Source: Bacteroidota bacterium
Lineage (GTDB): Bacteria > Bacteroidota > Bacteroidia > Bacteroidales > Prolixibacteraceae
Direction of reading: 5' to 3'
DNA length: 64,000 nt
NCBI GenBank assembly: GCA_023251435.1
Contig: JAHEYU010000012.1
Location: forward strand, 1-64,000
Positions within the stretch are counted from its first letter, which is position 1. Each line of letters begins with the position of its first letter. A program made the translations under genes and the position numbers. Positions 44,365-52,826 of this stretch are shown piece after piece. The notes below the pieces were generated by a model. That model did not search any database and was not told the origin of the DNA. It saw only the letters and a program-made list of their open reading frames with translations.

Positions 44365-45273
44365 TTAGGTTTTTATTCCGGTTTGTTTTATAATACCTCC
44401 TTTTACTTCTTTTATACTTTGAACGTAAAAGAAAGCATTCGGATCTATTTTCGAAACTTCCTGCTTTATGCGGTGTATTTCTAATCGGGTTACAACAGTC
44501 ATTATGATATCGCAATCGTGTTTAATATTGAATGTTCCGGGAAGATATCCCCGTTCGCCTTTAAAAACAGAGATTGCTTTACCAAAATCATTTACAATTA
44601 AAGCTTTAACTGAATCAAATTCGCCCGAAATTATAGTTAGCGCAGTAAATTCTTCGAACCCATTAACCACATAATCAGAAGTTTTCATGGCTGTGAAATA
44701 AACTAAAATGGAGTACATTCCCGTTTCCAGTCCAAATTGTGTCGCAGCAATTATAATGACCAGCGAATTGAAGAGCATAATAATCTCACTTGTCGTAAAG
44801 GCTACTTTTTTTGTCGTGTAATGCGCAATAATTTCCAAACCATCAATAACGGCACCGCCCCGAATTACAAGACCAATTCCAAGTCCCATTAAAAAACCGC
44901 CAAATACGGCAATCAATAATTTGTCTTCAGTAACAATTGGAATATTGACAAAATACATGAGGACAGCCATTATGAGAATGGCAATGAGCGATTGGATAAT
45001 GAACGTTTTTCCCATTCTCCGGTAGCCTAATATTAGGAACGGAAGGTTAAATACAATCAGGAGAATGCTAATATGAATCTTAAAAACTTTGTTGACCAGG
45101 ATGGAAATTGCTGTTACGCCGCCATCGAGAAAACTGTTTGGAATCATAAATCCTTTAAGAGCAACAATAGCAATGAACAAGCCCAATACCGTGTATGTAA
45201 TGGACTGAAGCGAAAAGATGGATTTCCAATCTATTTCGTTTGATAGGCCAAATTTTTTATTCTTGCCACTCAT
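44365..45273 (-). CDS. YitT family membrane protein (DUF161/DUF2179)
   Basis: A 302-residue inner-membrane protein. Five or six helices fill residues about 20-200 (TVLGLFIAIVALKGFMIPNS, FLDGGVTAISILVNKV, GLGIGLVIRGGAVIDGLEII). The cytoplasmic DUF2179 domain follows (TALTIISGEFDSVKALIVND, GERGYLPGTFNIKHDCDIIM, FYVQSIKEVKGG). The family is widespread and of unknown function; ligand-gated transport has been suggested. It starts 51 nt after the receiver-cyclase gene and ends 1 nt before the HD gene. Confidence 0.92.
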   Translation of the reverse strand: MSGKNKKFGLSNEIDWKSIFSLQSITYTVLGLFIAIVALKGFMIPNSFLDGGVTAISILVNKVFKIHISILLIVFNLPFLILGYRRMGKTFIIQSLIAILIMAVLMYFVNIPIVTEDKLLIAVFGGFLMGLGIGLVIRGGAVIDGLEIIAHYTTKKVAFTTSEIIMLFNSLVIIIAATQFGLETGMYSILVYFTAMKTSDYVVNGFEEFTALTIISGEFDSVKALIVNDFGKAISVFKGERGYLPGTFNIKHDCDIIMTVVTRLEIHRIKQEVSKIDPNAFFYVQSIKEVKGGIIKQTGIKT

Positions 45274-45324
45274 TATGTTTCTTGAATTACATTGAAATAT
45301 TTAATCGGGTTCAGGATAGAACCA

Positions 45325-46365
45325 TTAGCTGATAACTTCATAGACTACAACAGGCATCTCTTTGTTTTTTAGCGACATCTCTCCAATCTTGTTGCAAACA
45401 AATGACTTGTTGATTTTCAGGTAGTTTTCTTCGCTGATTAAAATTTGATTCACTTTTGCTGCCGACTGTAGACGAGCTGCAACATTCACCCTGTCGCCAA
45501 TAACGGTGTAATCGAGTCGCCGAAGTGTTGAAGAACCAATGTTTCCTGAAACTACCTCTCCACTTTCGATCCCGATGGAAACGCGAGGCTTAAAACGTGA
45601 TTCACCCTTAACAACCGGAAGTTTATCAATTGCATTTTTGATATTAAGGCTTGCATCTATGGTGCGGTCCAAATGAAATGGCCCTTTAAAAACGGCCATA
45701 ATTGCATCGCCAATGAATTTATCGATGATCCCTTTCTGTTGAATGATTTCCTTCACCATGATATCGAAATATTCGTTCAGGAGATTTACTACATAATCGG
45801 GTGTTTCCGATTCGCTAATGGCTGTAAATCCGCAGATGTCGATAAATGCAACACTGGCTTCAACGGTTTCATTTACGAGCAGTGACGTTTCAAATTCACG
45901 GCTTTCCATGAAATTCAACACATTTTCGTCAACATACATTTTCAGAATATTGTTCTCTTTAATGGCTTTCAGCGTTTCTCTGATCATTGTTACATGCTGA
46001 ATCGTTTTTTCCATGGTAAGCTCCAAATCTTCAAAATTTACGGGCTTGGTCACAAAATCGAAGGCTCCGCGGTTCATGGCCTTCCGGATGTTATCCATGT
46101 CTCCATACGCCGAAACCATCACTGTTTTTACCAAAGGATTCGATTCACTGAGTCGTGAAAGCAAAGTCAACCCGTCCATTTCGGGCATGTTTATGTCGCT
46201 TAGAACAATCTCTATATCAGGATGAAGTTGCAATTTTTTTAGAGCGTCATTACCATTTATCGCAAAAACGAATTCGTATTGCTGCTCTCTTATTTTCTGG
46301 CGAAATTTTTGCCTGATGAGTATTTCCAGATCAGTTTCATCATCGGCTATTAGAATTTTTATCAT
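45325..46365 (-). CDS. Receiver-adenylate cyclase (REC + class III cyclase)
   Basis: A 346-residue response regulator whose output is a nucleotide cyclase. REC: acidic pair near residue 8, phospho-acceptor Asp57 (LSDINMPEMDGL), VSAYGD, TKPV Lys. After a linker helix (130-160), the cyclase domain has metal Asp176 (FIDICGFT) and Asp220 (DKFIGDAIMAVF with Lys216), and DYTVIGDRVNVAARLQ giving Asn294 and Arg298 of the transition-state pair. Thr287 in place of Asp marks the class IIIb subtype, which predicts ATP as substrate. It overlaps the upstream receiver gene by 4 nt. Confidence 0.93.
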   Translation of the reverse strand: MIKILIADDETDLEILIRQKFRQKIREQQYEFVFAINGNDALKKLQLHPDIEIVLSDINMPEMDGLTLLSRLSESNPLVKTVMVSAYGDMDNIRKAMNRGAFDFVTKPVNFEDLELTMEKTIQHVTMIRETLKAIKENNILKMYVDENVLNFMESREFETSLLVNETVEASVAFIDICGFTAISESETPDYVVNLLNEYFDIMVKEIIQQKGIIDKFIGDAIMAVFKGPFHLDRTIDASLNIKNAIDKLPVVKGESRFKPRVSIGIESGEVVSGNIGSSTLRRLDYTVIGDRVNVAARLQSAAKVNQILISEENYLKINKSFVCNKIGEMSLKNKEMPVVVYEVIS

Positions 46366-46742
46366 ACGAACTTTGCTTTTAATTTTTCTTTAAGTGAACT
46401 AAAGTCAACCGGTTTGGTTAAAAAATCATCGGCTCCAAGTTGCATGGCCTGGGAGTAATTTTCATTGTCACCGTATGCAGTAATCATCATGACAATGGGT
46501 GGCGGCTTTTCATATTTTTTCTTTAAATGCCTTAATAACTCCAGACCACTCATTCCCGGCATATTAATATCCGAGAGAATTAATACCGCTTCACTCTCAT
46601 GGTTTTCCATGTATGCCAATGCATCTTCACCCGAGAAAGCAAAAACAAACTCGAGTTCACCACTTTTTATTTCCTTTCTGAAACGTTGCTCAAAAAGTGT
46701 TTGAATATCTCTTTCATCGTCAACAACCAGTATTTTCTCCAT
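46362..46742 (-). CDS. Stand-alone response-regulator receiver
   Basis: A 126-residue single REC domain without an output domain: acidic pair VVDDE, phospho-acceptor Asp58 in LSDINMPGMSGLELL, MITAYGD, and FLTKPVDF with the conserved Lys. It is similar in sequence to the receiver of the following cyclase gene, with which it overlaps by 4 nt (46362-46365), suggesting duplication. CheY-like; likely an intermediate or phosphate sink in a relay with the two kinases of this run. Confidence 0.93.
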   Translation of the reverse strand: MEKILVVDDERDIQTLFEQRFRKEIKSGELEFVFAFSGEDALAYMENHESEAVLILSDINMPGMSGLELLRHLKKKYEKPPPIVMMITAYGDNENYSQAMQLGADDFLTKPVDFSSLKEKLKAKFV

Positions 46743-46753
46743 ACTTTTATTAT

Positions 46754-48151
46754 TTAAACAGGCAAATGAATACTGAAAACGGTACCAACACCTTCTGTTG
46801 TCTCAACCTTTAGTTCGCCATTATGACCAATTGTTATGATATCATAACTCATTGATAATCCTAATCCTGTTCCTTCGCCAGTTGGTTTTGTTGTGAAAAA
46901 TGGCTGAAAGATTTTACCCAATAAACTTTGAGGAATTCCGTTTCCATTGTCACTCACTTTTATTTCAACTTTATTGCCTGTTTTTTTTGTGCTTACAGCC
47001 ACAACAGGTTCAAAGCCTTCAATGTTCAATTTTTTCTTATCATTTACTGCATAAAATGCGTTGGTCAGTAAATTCAGGATAACCCTGCCAAGATCCTGTG
47101 GCACAACACTTAATTTGCCGATATTTTCGTCAAAATCTGTTTTAAGTGTGACATTAAACGATTTGTCTTTTGCACGCAACCCATGATAGGAGAGGCGCAG
47201 ATATTCATCTGCAAGCGCGTTGATGTCGGTTGGTTCTTTAACACCTGAACTGCTACGGCTGTGTTGCAACATTCCCTTAACTATCGAATCGGCTCGTTTA
47301 CCATGATGGTTGATTTTATCAAGGTTTTGCTTTACATCGTCAGCAATTTCAGTTGCCAGTTGCATGTTGCCGGCAGCCATTTCATCTTTCATTTCATCAA
47401 TCAGTTCATTGCTCACCTCGGCGAAATTATTGACGAAGTTTAGCGGGTTCTGTATTTCATGCGCAATTCCGGCGGTGAGTTCCCCTAGTGAAGCCATTTT
47501 TTCGGATTGGATGAGTTGGGCTTGGGCCGCTTTAAGCTCAGATAAGGTGGTCTCCAGCGCATTCTTTTGCTCCGTAACCTGGTTGAAGGCTTTGACGCGC
47601 AAATTCTCAAACACAATGGAAATGAAGAATATAATCAACACCAGACCTGTTTGGCACGAAAGAGTAAAATAGTCTTCTTTTGATTCATAGTATGCTTTGG
47701 GGAATTGTAAGCCGAGGTAATCCATAAGTCCAAAACTTAGTACGATTAGAACAGCTACAATTGCCCAGAAATAGCCGCTTTTCTTTCCTGCAATAAGTAA
47801 TAATACAATAGGTGTTGAAGCCAGCCAAGGCAAAACCGGCGATTCGAACCCTCCTGAAAAATAGATGCTTCCATAAATACTTATAATGCCGATTAAACCA
47901 AAAATATTGGCAACTTTAAAGACATTGAGCCCTTGCTTCAGCAGAAATAAAAGAATCAAATAGCCAATCCAGCTTCCCAGCATGATGGAAAGGCCGGTAA
48001 AATAACCAGCCACCCAACTGGCTGCAACGTAAAACAGCGCAAATACCATGGTAACAACTATGGCATAGGCCACCAAACGCACTCGTCGTTGATATTCGGC
48101 ACTTTTATCGTTTTGTGCAGGGACAAAAAAATCTACAATTATTTTGAACAT
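46754..48151 (-). CDS. Membrane sensor histidine kinase
   Basis: A 465-residue kinase. Six membrane helices occupy residues about 25-185 (LVAYAIVVTMVFALFYVAAS, VLIVLSFGLMDYLGLQF, LVLIIFFISIVFENLRV), with no periplasmic domain, so the membrane part itself is the sensor. A short coiled coil leads to HisKA with His231 (GIAHEIQNP), N-box NLLTNAFYAV, and HATPase loops DNGNGIPQS and PTGEGTGLGLSM. The catalytic core is nearly identical to that of the kinase at 50642-52825. It lies 12 nt before the receiver gene. Confidence 0.94.
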   Translation of the reverse strand: MFKIIVDFFVPAQNDKSAEYQRRVRLVAYAIVVTMVFALFYVAASWVAGYFTGLSIMLGSWIGYLILLFLLKQGLNVFKVANIFGLIGIISIYGSIYFSGGFESPVLPWLASTPIVLLLIAGKKSGYFWAIVAVLIVLSFGLMDYLGLQFPKAYYESKEDYFTLSCQTGLVLIIFFISIVFENLRVKAFNQVTEQKNALETTLSELKAAQAQLIQSEKMASLGELTAGIAHEIQNPLNFVNNFAEVSNELIDEMKDEMAAGNMQLATEIADDVKQNLDKINHHGKRADSIVKGMLQHSRSSSGVKEPTDINALADEYLRLSYHGLRAKDKSFNVTLKTDFDENIGKLSVVPQDLGRVILNLLTNAFYAVNDKKKLNIEGFEPVVAVSTKKTGNKVEIKVSDNGNGIPQSLLGKIFQPFFTTKPTGEGTGLGLSMSYDIITIGHNGELKVETTEGVGTVFSIHLPV

Positions 48152-48175
48152 AGCAAGTGGTTTGATTTGTTGACA

Positions 48176-48895
48176 CTATTCAATTAATCTAAAAGCAATA
48201 AAGTACGAAGCCCAGATCCAAAGACCCTGAATTATGCCGAGCGGTAACTGTATTGCCAACTTCTTTTGATGGATGTGACTGAAAAACAGCGGCATAAAAC
48301 TGCATATCATGCCTTCTGCAAGGATGATATACCAGGGCGTATTAAAAATCATTTTGCAATTCACATAATACCACCAGCCTGCATCTTTAGCCCAATGCTC
48401 AAACAAGGGAATTACTGCAAAACCAATAAGGGTGGTGGCGATTATACTTACCCACATTTTTTCCTCCCGGCTGATTAACCATCCTAAATATCCGATCTGA
48501 ATAAGTAATACAGCCCAGGCAAAAGGCATATACAGAGGTGAGCAGGCAATCATTGGTTCATTAGAAACGTAGATGAGTGTACCGGTTTTTTGTATCAGCC
48601 AGCAATCGGCTAACAACTCGGTTGTACCTGCAGCAATTCCAAAAACCAGCAGCTTTTTTAAAAATAAATCATTCTGCGTAAAGGCAAATCCTGCAAGTAA
48701 ACCAAACATACCTATGGCAAGGGCAAAACCTGAAATCCAACCTAGCCTGAAAACTGCACTCAGGGAAGCTATAACTACCGTTAACACTAAAGTAAATACT
48801 ACGAATCTTACTTCTTTGATTTTTAGCTTTTGAAGCAATCGTTTTAGTAGCATAAAATGAATATTAAATGAATTTTGAAATAAATGCTTCAGCAA
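48176..48895 (-). CDS. Polytopic membrane protein, carotenoid-cyclase-like or DUF6989-like
   Basis: A 239-residue protein with about seven membrane helices and short loops. Conserved-looking acidic and aromatic residues stand at helix ends: TTELLADCWLIQKTGTLIYV, PLYMPFAWAVLLIQIGYLGW, PLFEHWAKDAGWWYYVNCKM and TPWYIILAEGMICSFMPLFF. The pattern recalls small membrane carotenoid cyclases/DUF6989-type proteins, but I cannot confirm the family. Its place between an FAD desaturase-like enzyme (23 nt upstream) and a kinase (24 nt downstream) hints at a lipid or isoprenoid role. Start may be 48895 or the Met at 48853. Confidence 0.7.
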   Translation of the reverse strand: MLKHLFQNSFNIHFMLLKRLLQKLKIKEVRFVVFTLVLTVVIASLSAVFRLGWISGFALAIGMFGLLAGFAFTQNDLFLKKLLVFGIAAGTTELLADCWLIQKTGTLIYVSNEPMIACSPLYMPFAWAVLLIQIGYLGWLISREEKMWVSIIATTLIGFAVIPLFEHWAKDAGWWYYVNCKMIFNTPWYIILAEGMICSFMPLFFSHIHQKKLAIQLPLGIIQGLWIWASYFIAFRLIE

Positions 48896-48918
48896 TACCT
48901 ACTCAAAATACCTCACGG

Positions 48919-50628
48919 TTATTTCCCGAATATTTTTCTGAAGAAGCCCAATATCAATTCTATTAGTTTAAGCCAAAAGGGAATATGAAACTGATAAGGC
49001 AGTCCCTGATTATATCTTTTCTGATCCCTGTTACGAAGAGCCTTTAATAGATTAGGCTCATGAAGGTTCCATAATTCACAAGGCGAAGCATTTACTCCTG
49101 AAGAGTCTATGATTCCATTTACGGCTCTTCGTGCGGCTTCATTGGCGCCTTCCATAGTTGCCAGGTCAGTATAAGTCCTTACATAATCCGAGGCCAAAAA
49201 CAAATTAGGAATGGCTGTGTAAGCTTCAGGTCTTAAATCCCATGAATTAACGGTATTTACCAGCAAGGGTTCTTCATTTTCCTCTCTGTCAAGAGTGCCG
49301 GGTATTAGCTTAATGTCGCCATCAATGTGCCACAAGTCAGGCGTTTTCTCCTGTACCACTTTCTCTCCATCAGTATTTAAACTACCGGATATTTGTTTCC
49401 AGATTTCATCCTTGATCTGTTCATGCGAGCAGTCTCTGGCAGGCAATCCGTTATGGCCGGGAGTATCCCAATCTGAAATATCAACAGATAAAATGCTTTT
49501 AACCGTTCCATCGCCAAGCGACGAAATATCAAAACCTTTCCAGAATTGTAGTTGTGATATGGAAGTCAACGCCCATTTTGAATCGGAATAAATACAATGT
49601 CCGTCAACAATATTTGCGCTTTCTGTTAAATAGAATTGTGCCCCGTTCATCCAGGCTACGCTCGGCGATAATTTAACGATACCTTCAAGGGTGCTGTCGG
49701 CTGCCAGCAATTCATCCGACATAAGTTTGGCCGCTCTTTCTACGGGTGTAGCAAGCAAATAATAATCTCCCTGAATAAGCTGTTCATTGCCAGTGGCCCT
49801 ATCTTTCACCTTTGCACCTGAAATCTTTCCTTTCTCTATTTCCAGTTTGGTAACTTCCTGGTTATGGAAATATTTTACTCCTTTATCATTCAGATAATTC
49901 AGCCAGGGATAAAGCCATACCTCGTTGGTTGGGCCATTCAAAACCCGGTCGGTATTAATCTTTGGATTGGCCATGTTGAAAATTAACTGAAGAAAAATAT
50001 CGCCTCCGGTTTTAGTACTCGCTTTTTTTGCGTTGGCTGCTACCAGTGTTCTGGTTAAACCTTGTACAAACAGGGCGCGGTAATTATCAGAAAACCGGTC
50101 TGCTTCAGTATAATCCCACCAGCTAATCCGTTCATAATCATTCGCCCTTCGGTCGTAACAGGAGGTCATTAATTGCCAGACTTTTTTAGCAAAGAAAGAT
50201 TTTTCTTCCTGCGTTAAACCCGTGTCCGAATGCATGGCATGAAGAACGGTTTCAAGATCATTGAATGATTTGGGGAAACTGACAATGGAAACGATCGATT
50301 TTTTTCCTTCCCTGGCCATCCTCATCCTTTCTGTAGGAACCAAATTGTCATATACAGTAGAGTTGTCACCATTCGCGTTTTTTACCGGTATGCGCTTCAT
50401 GGTATCAATAACATGTTTGTAGAATCCGGGGAAAAAACGGAACCCGTGTTCTCCGGGAAGTGGCTTCTTGTTTTCCAGATTAGAAAACGATACATCAACA
50501 CTTCTGGCTTTTCCTCCGGGATATTTTTTGTGACGTTCGTAAACTTCAACTTCAAATCCCCTTTCAATTAGTTCGTGAGCAGCGCTCATTCCGGCTACTC
50601 CACCCCCAAGAATAATAACTTTTGCCAT
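48919..50628 (-). CDS. FAD-dependent amine-oxidase/phytoene-desaturase-like oxidoreductase
   Basis: A 569-residue flavoenzyme. FAD motif VIILGGGVAGMSAAHELIER at the N-terminus, followed by VEVYERHKKYPGGKARS and GEHGFRFFPGFYKHVIDTM, as in HpnE (hydroxysqualene dehydroxylase) and carotenoid desaturase relatives; the C-terminal FAD loop is NLFLASDYVRTYTDLATMEG. The last 25 residues (FHIPFWLKLIELILGFFRKI) form an amphipathic membrane-seating helix. The substrate is probably a hydrophobic isoprenoid or lipid, but no squalene or phytoene synthase is in the window. It lies in the middle of a signalling operon, 13 nt after a kinase gene. Confidence 0.85.
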   Translation of the reverse strand: MAKVIILGGGVAGMSAAHELIERGFEVEVYERHKKYPGGKARSVDVSFSNLENKKPLPGEHGFRFFPGFYKHVIDTMKRIPVKNANGDNSTVYDNLVPTERMRMAREGKKSIVSIVSFPKSFNDLETVLHAMHSDTGLTQEEKSFFAKKVWQLMTSCYDRRANDYERISWWDYTEADRFSDNYRALFVQGLTRTLVAANAKKASTKTGGDIFLQLIFNMANPKINTDRVLNGPTNEVWLYPWLNYLNDKGVKYFHNQEVTKLEIEKGKISGAKVKDRATGNEQLIQGDYYLLATPVERAAKLMSDELLAADSTLEGIVKLSPSVAWMNGAQFYLTESANIVDGHCIYSDSKWALTSISQLQFWKGFDISSLGDGTVKSILSVDISDWDTPGHNGLPARDCSHEQIKDEIWKQISGSLNTDGEKVVQEKTPDLWHIDGDIKLIPGTLDREENEEPLLVNTVNSWDLRPEAYTAIPNLFLASDYVRTYTDLATMEGANEAARRAVNGIIDSSGVNASPCELWNLHEPNLLKALRNRDQKRYNQGLPYQFHIPFWLKLIELILGFFRKIFGK

Positions 50629-50641
50629 AGTATAATGTATT

Positions 50642-52825
50642 TTAAGTTTGTATTGGTATTTGAATAATAAACTCAGCTCCTTCCCCTTCCTTGGTTTTTA
50701 CCTTTAACTCGCCTCCATGTGCTTTCACTATATCGTAACTCAACGACAATCCCAAGCCTGTTCCCTGCCCGGTTGGTTTGGTGGTGAAAAAGGGTTGGAA
50801 GATTTTATCGACGATGTGGGTGGGGATGCCGGGGCCGTTATCGGAAACAGAAATTAAGACCCCCTTGCCCCCCGAAGGGGGGACCCATGAAGCGGTTTTA
50901 ACAGTGACAGTCGGTTTATAATCAGTTCCCCGTTTTTCAATCCCCACTCCTGGGGGGGCTGTTACTGCATGAAACGCATTGGTTATCAGATTCAGAATTA
51001 CACGTCCAATATCTTGTGGAACAACACTTATTTTACCGATATTTTCGTCAAATTCTGTTTTAAGTGTGGCATTAAACGATTTATCTTTTGCACGCAAACC
51101 GTGATAAGCCAGCCGCAGATATTCATCAGCCAATGCATTGATATCAGTAGGTTCTTTTTGTCCTGAACTGGCTTGGGAATGTTGCAACATTCCTTTTACA
51201 ATTGCATCGGCGCGTTTCCCGTGGTGGTTTATTCTTTCGAGGTTTTGTTTTACGTCGTCAGCAATTTCAGTTGCCAGTTGCCAGTTGCCGGCAGCAATTT
51301 CATCCTTCATTTCATCGAGCAACTCGGTGCTGACTTCCGAAAAATTATTGACGAAGTTTAATGGGTTCTGTATCTCATGAGCAATTCCGGCAGTTAGTTC
51401 TCCAAGCGATGCCATTTTTTCGGATTGGATGAGTTGCGATTGAGTTGCTTTCAGTTCGGTTAAAGTAGCTTCAATACTTTCCTTTGCTTTTTCCAGTTTA
51501 TAGAAATCTTCATACCGGGCATAGGCAATCGAGAATGCTTCAGCTAAAGCTTTTACCAATTCAATTTTCTCATCCGAAAGTGGTGAAACATTGCCGACAT
51601 AAAGCATTCCCTGAACGAACGGAACAAAATGAAGATCGAGTGATTCAGGTGGTAGTTCAGATCCCTGGTAAGTTATTCTATCCTGAATCTGTCCCAATTC
51701 GAGCATAGATTGTGTCCAGTTAATAAACTGATCACGATTCCAGTGTTCCCTGTAAACAATACCCTTTTCCCAGTGATGAACTATAATTTTGGTCAGCGAT
51801 GTAGATTCGATTGGCAAACTTAATGCGCCCAGCGGTTTTACATCCGGAGTAGTTAAGTAAACATGCACATTCGATTTTTCTTCTTCAACAATGAATACGC
51901 CACAACGAATAAACGGTACATCCAGCGAATTCAGTTCGTGCCAGATAACAGGTGTAATACGTTGAAGATCGTCAGCTGTGCGCATGGAGGCAATCTGCCC
52001 CCGAACCCGGTCGAGCGACGATGCTTTTCTCGCTTCTTTTGCCTGTGCTTCGGCCTGTTTTAAATCAACATATCTTCTGTATGTCTGCGAAAAAACATTG
52101 GCAAACTTTTTAAATATCGTGCTGTTTTCAGAAGAAAATGGTTCAAAAGTAAATACAAATAAACCACCTTCCCTGAACATAAATGAAGTGCAATAATGAT
52201 CGGGCAAACTGCCCATTGTGTTTGAAATAGGATAGTTTAAAGAAGTTGCCAGCGATCGGTAATAAAGATCCTTGTCATTGCCTTGCAGCTTAAAGCTAAA
52301 AAAATCCTTTTCCTGTAACCATGCTTCAAATGAACCTTTTAGCAATGGATGAATATTGACATCAACCTCACCCACAATCTGCATAACCTGCCCCTTTCCG
52401 GCACCGGAGGCTGTCCATAGTTCAATTTTCTCCTCTTCCTTTTTCCCAATAATAATACCACAACGAATGGTTTTTATTCCCAGGTTCTCCAATTCGGCAA
52501 ATAAAACAGCTGTTGCATTTCCAACATCGCTGCTGTTATACATCATCATGGTGCTTGAACGAACCCGCTCAAGCGACGCTTCTATTTCTAAATCGCGGTT
52601 CTGTGCTTCCACCGCTTTTCGTTTGCGTTCCAGCTCTTCAATGGTTTCTTCGAGCAAAATTGCTGTAGTGCGTTTTACCTTTTCAGTACGGTCGAGTTTG
52701 AATGTTGTTATGGTCAGTTCTTTATCAACATCCATTACTACTTTGCTAAGTGAAGCTTTTTCTTCTACTGATAACGAGTCGTTTTGCTGGAGAAATTGAG
52801 TTATTTTCCGGAGGTTCTGGTTCAT
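50642..52825 (-). CDS. Soluble hybrid-sensor histidine kinase with two GAF-like modules
   Basis: A 727-residue kinase without membrane segments. A coiled coil (about 50-84) leads to two similar sensor modules, 84-260 (ASLERVRSSTMMMYNS; IKTIRCGIIIGKKEEEKIEL) and 269-440 (SSLDRVRGQIASMRTAD; VPFIRCGVFIVEEEKSNVHV), each ending in a helix into the next. HisKA His483 (GIAHEIQNP), N-box NLITNAFHAV, G-boxes DNGPGIPTH and PTGQGTGLGLSL. Around residues 627-656 a C/G-rich dispersed repeat is translated in frame. The gene starts 1 nt after the FIST gene ends, so the FIST protein is the likely partner or input. Confidence 0.93.
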   Translation of the reverse strand: MNQNLRKITQFLQQNDSLSVEEKASLSKVVMDVDKELTITTFKLDRTEKVKRTTAILLEETIEELERKRKAVEAQNRDLEIEASLERVRSSTMMMYNSSDVGNATAVLFAELENLGIKTIRCGIIIGKKEEEKIELWTASGAGKGQVMQIVGEVDVNIHPLLKGSFEAWLQEKDFFSFKLQGNDKDLYYRSLATSLNYPISNTMGSLPDHYCTSFMFREGGLFVFTFEPFSSENSTIFKKFANVFSQTYRRYVDLKQAEAQAKEARKASSLDRVRGQIASMRTADDLQRITPVIWHELNSLDVPFIRCGVFIVEEEKSNVHVYLTTPDVKPLGALSLPIESTSLTKIIVHHWEKGIVYREHWNRDQFINWTQSMLELGQIQDRITYQGSELPPESLDLHFVPFVQGMLYVGNVSPLSDEKIELVKALAEAFSIAYARYEDFYKLEKAKESIEATLTELKATQSQLIQSEKMASLGELTAGIAHEIQNPLNFVNNFSEVSTELLDEMKDEIAAGNWQLATEIADDVKQNLERINHHGKRADAIVKGMLQHSQASSGQKEPTDINALADEYLRLAYHGLRAKDKSFNATLKTEFDENIGKISVVPQDIGRVILNLITNAFHAVTAPPGVGIEKRGTDYKPTVTVKTASWVPPSGGKGVLISVSDNGPGIPTHIVDKIFQPFFTTKPTGQGTGLGLSLSYDIVKAHGGELKVKTKEGEGAEFIIQIPIQT
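50860..50960. repeat. C/G-rich dispersed palindrome inside the kinase gene
   Basis: CCCCCC-GAA-GGGGGG (50868-50882) within CCCCCTTGCCCCCCGAAGGG (from 50860), plus CCCCACTCCTGGGGGGG (50943-50959), match the repeat between nuoM and nuoN. They encode SWVPPSGGKG and TAPPGVGI between conserved HATPase segments and are absent from the paralogous kinase. Confidence 0.75.
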
Positions 52826-52826
52826 T

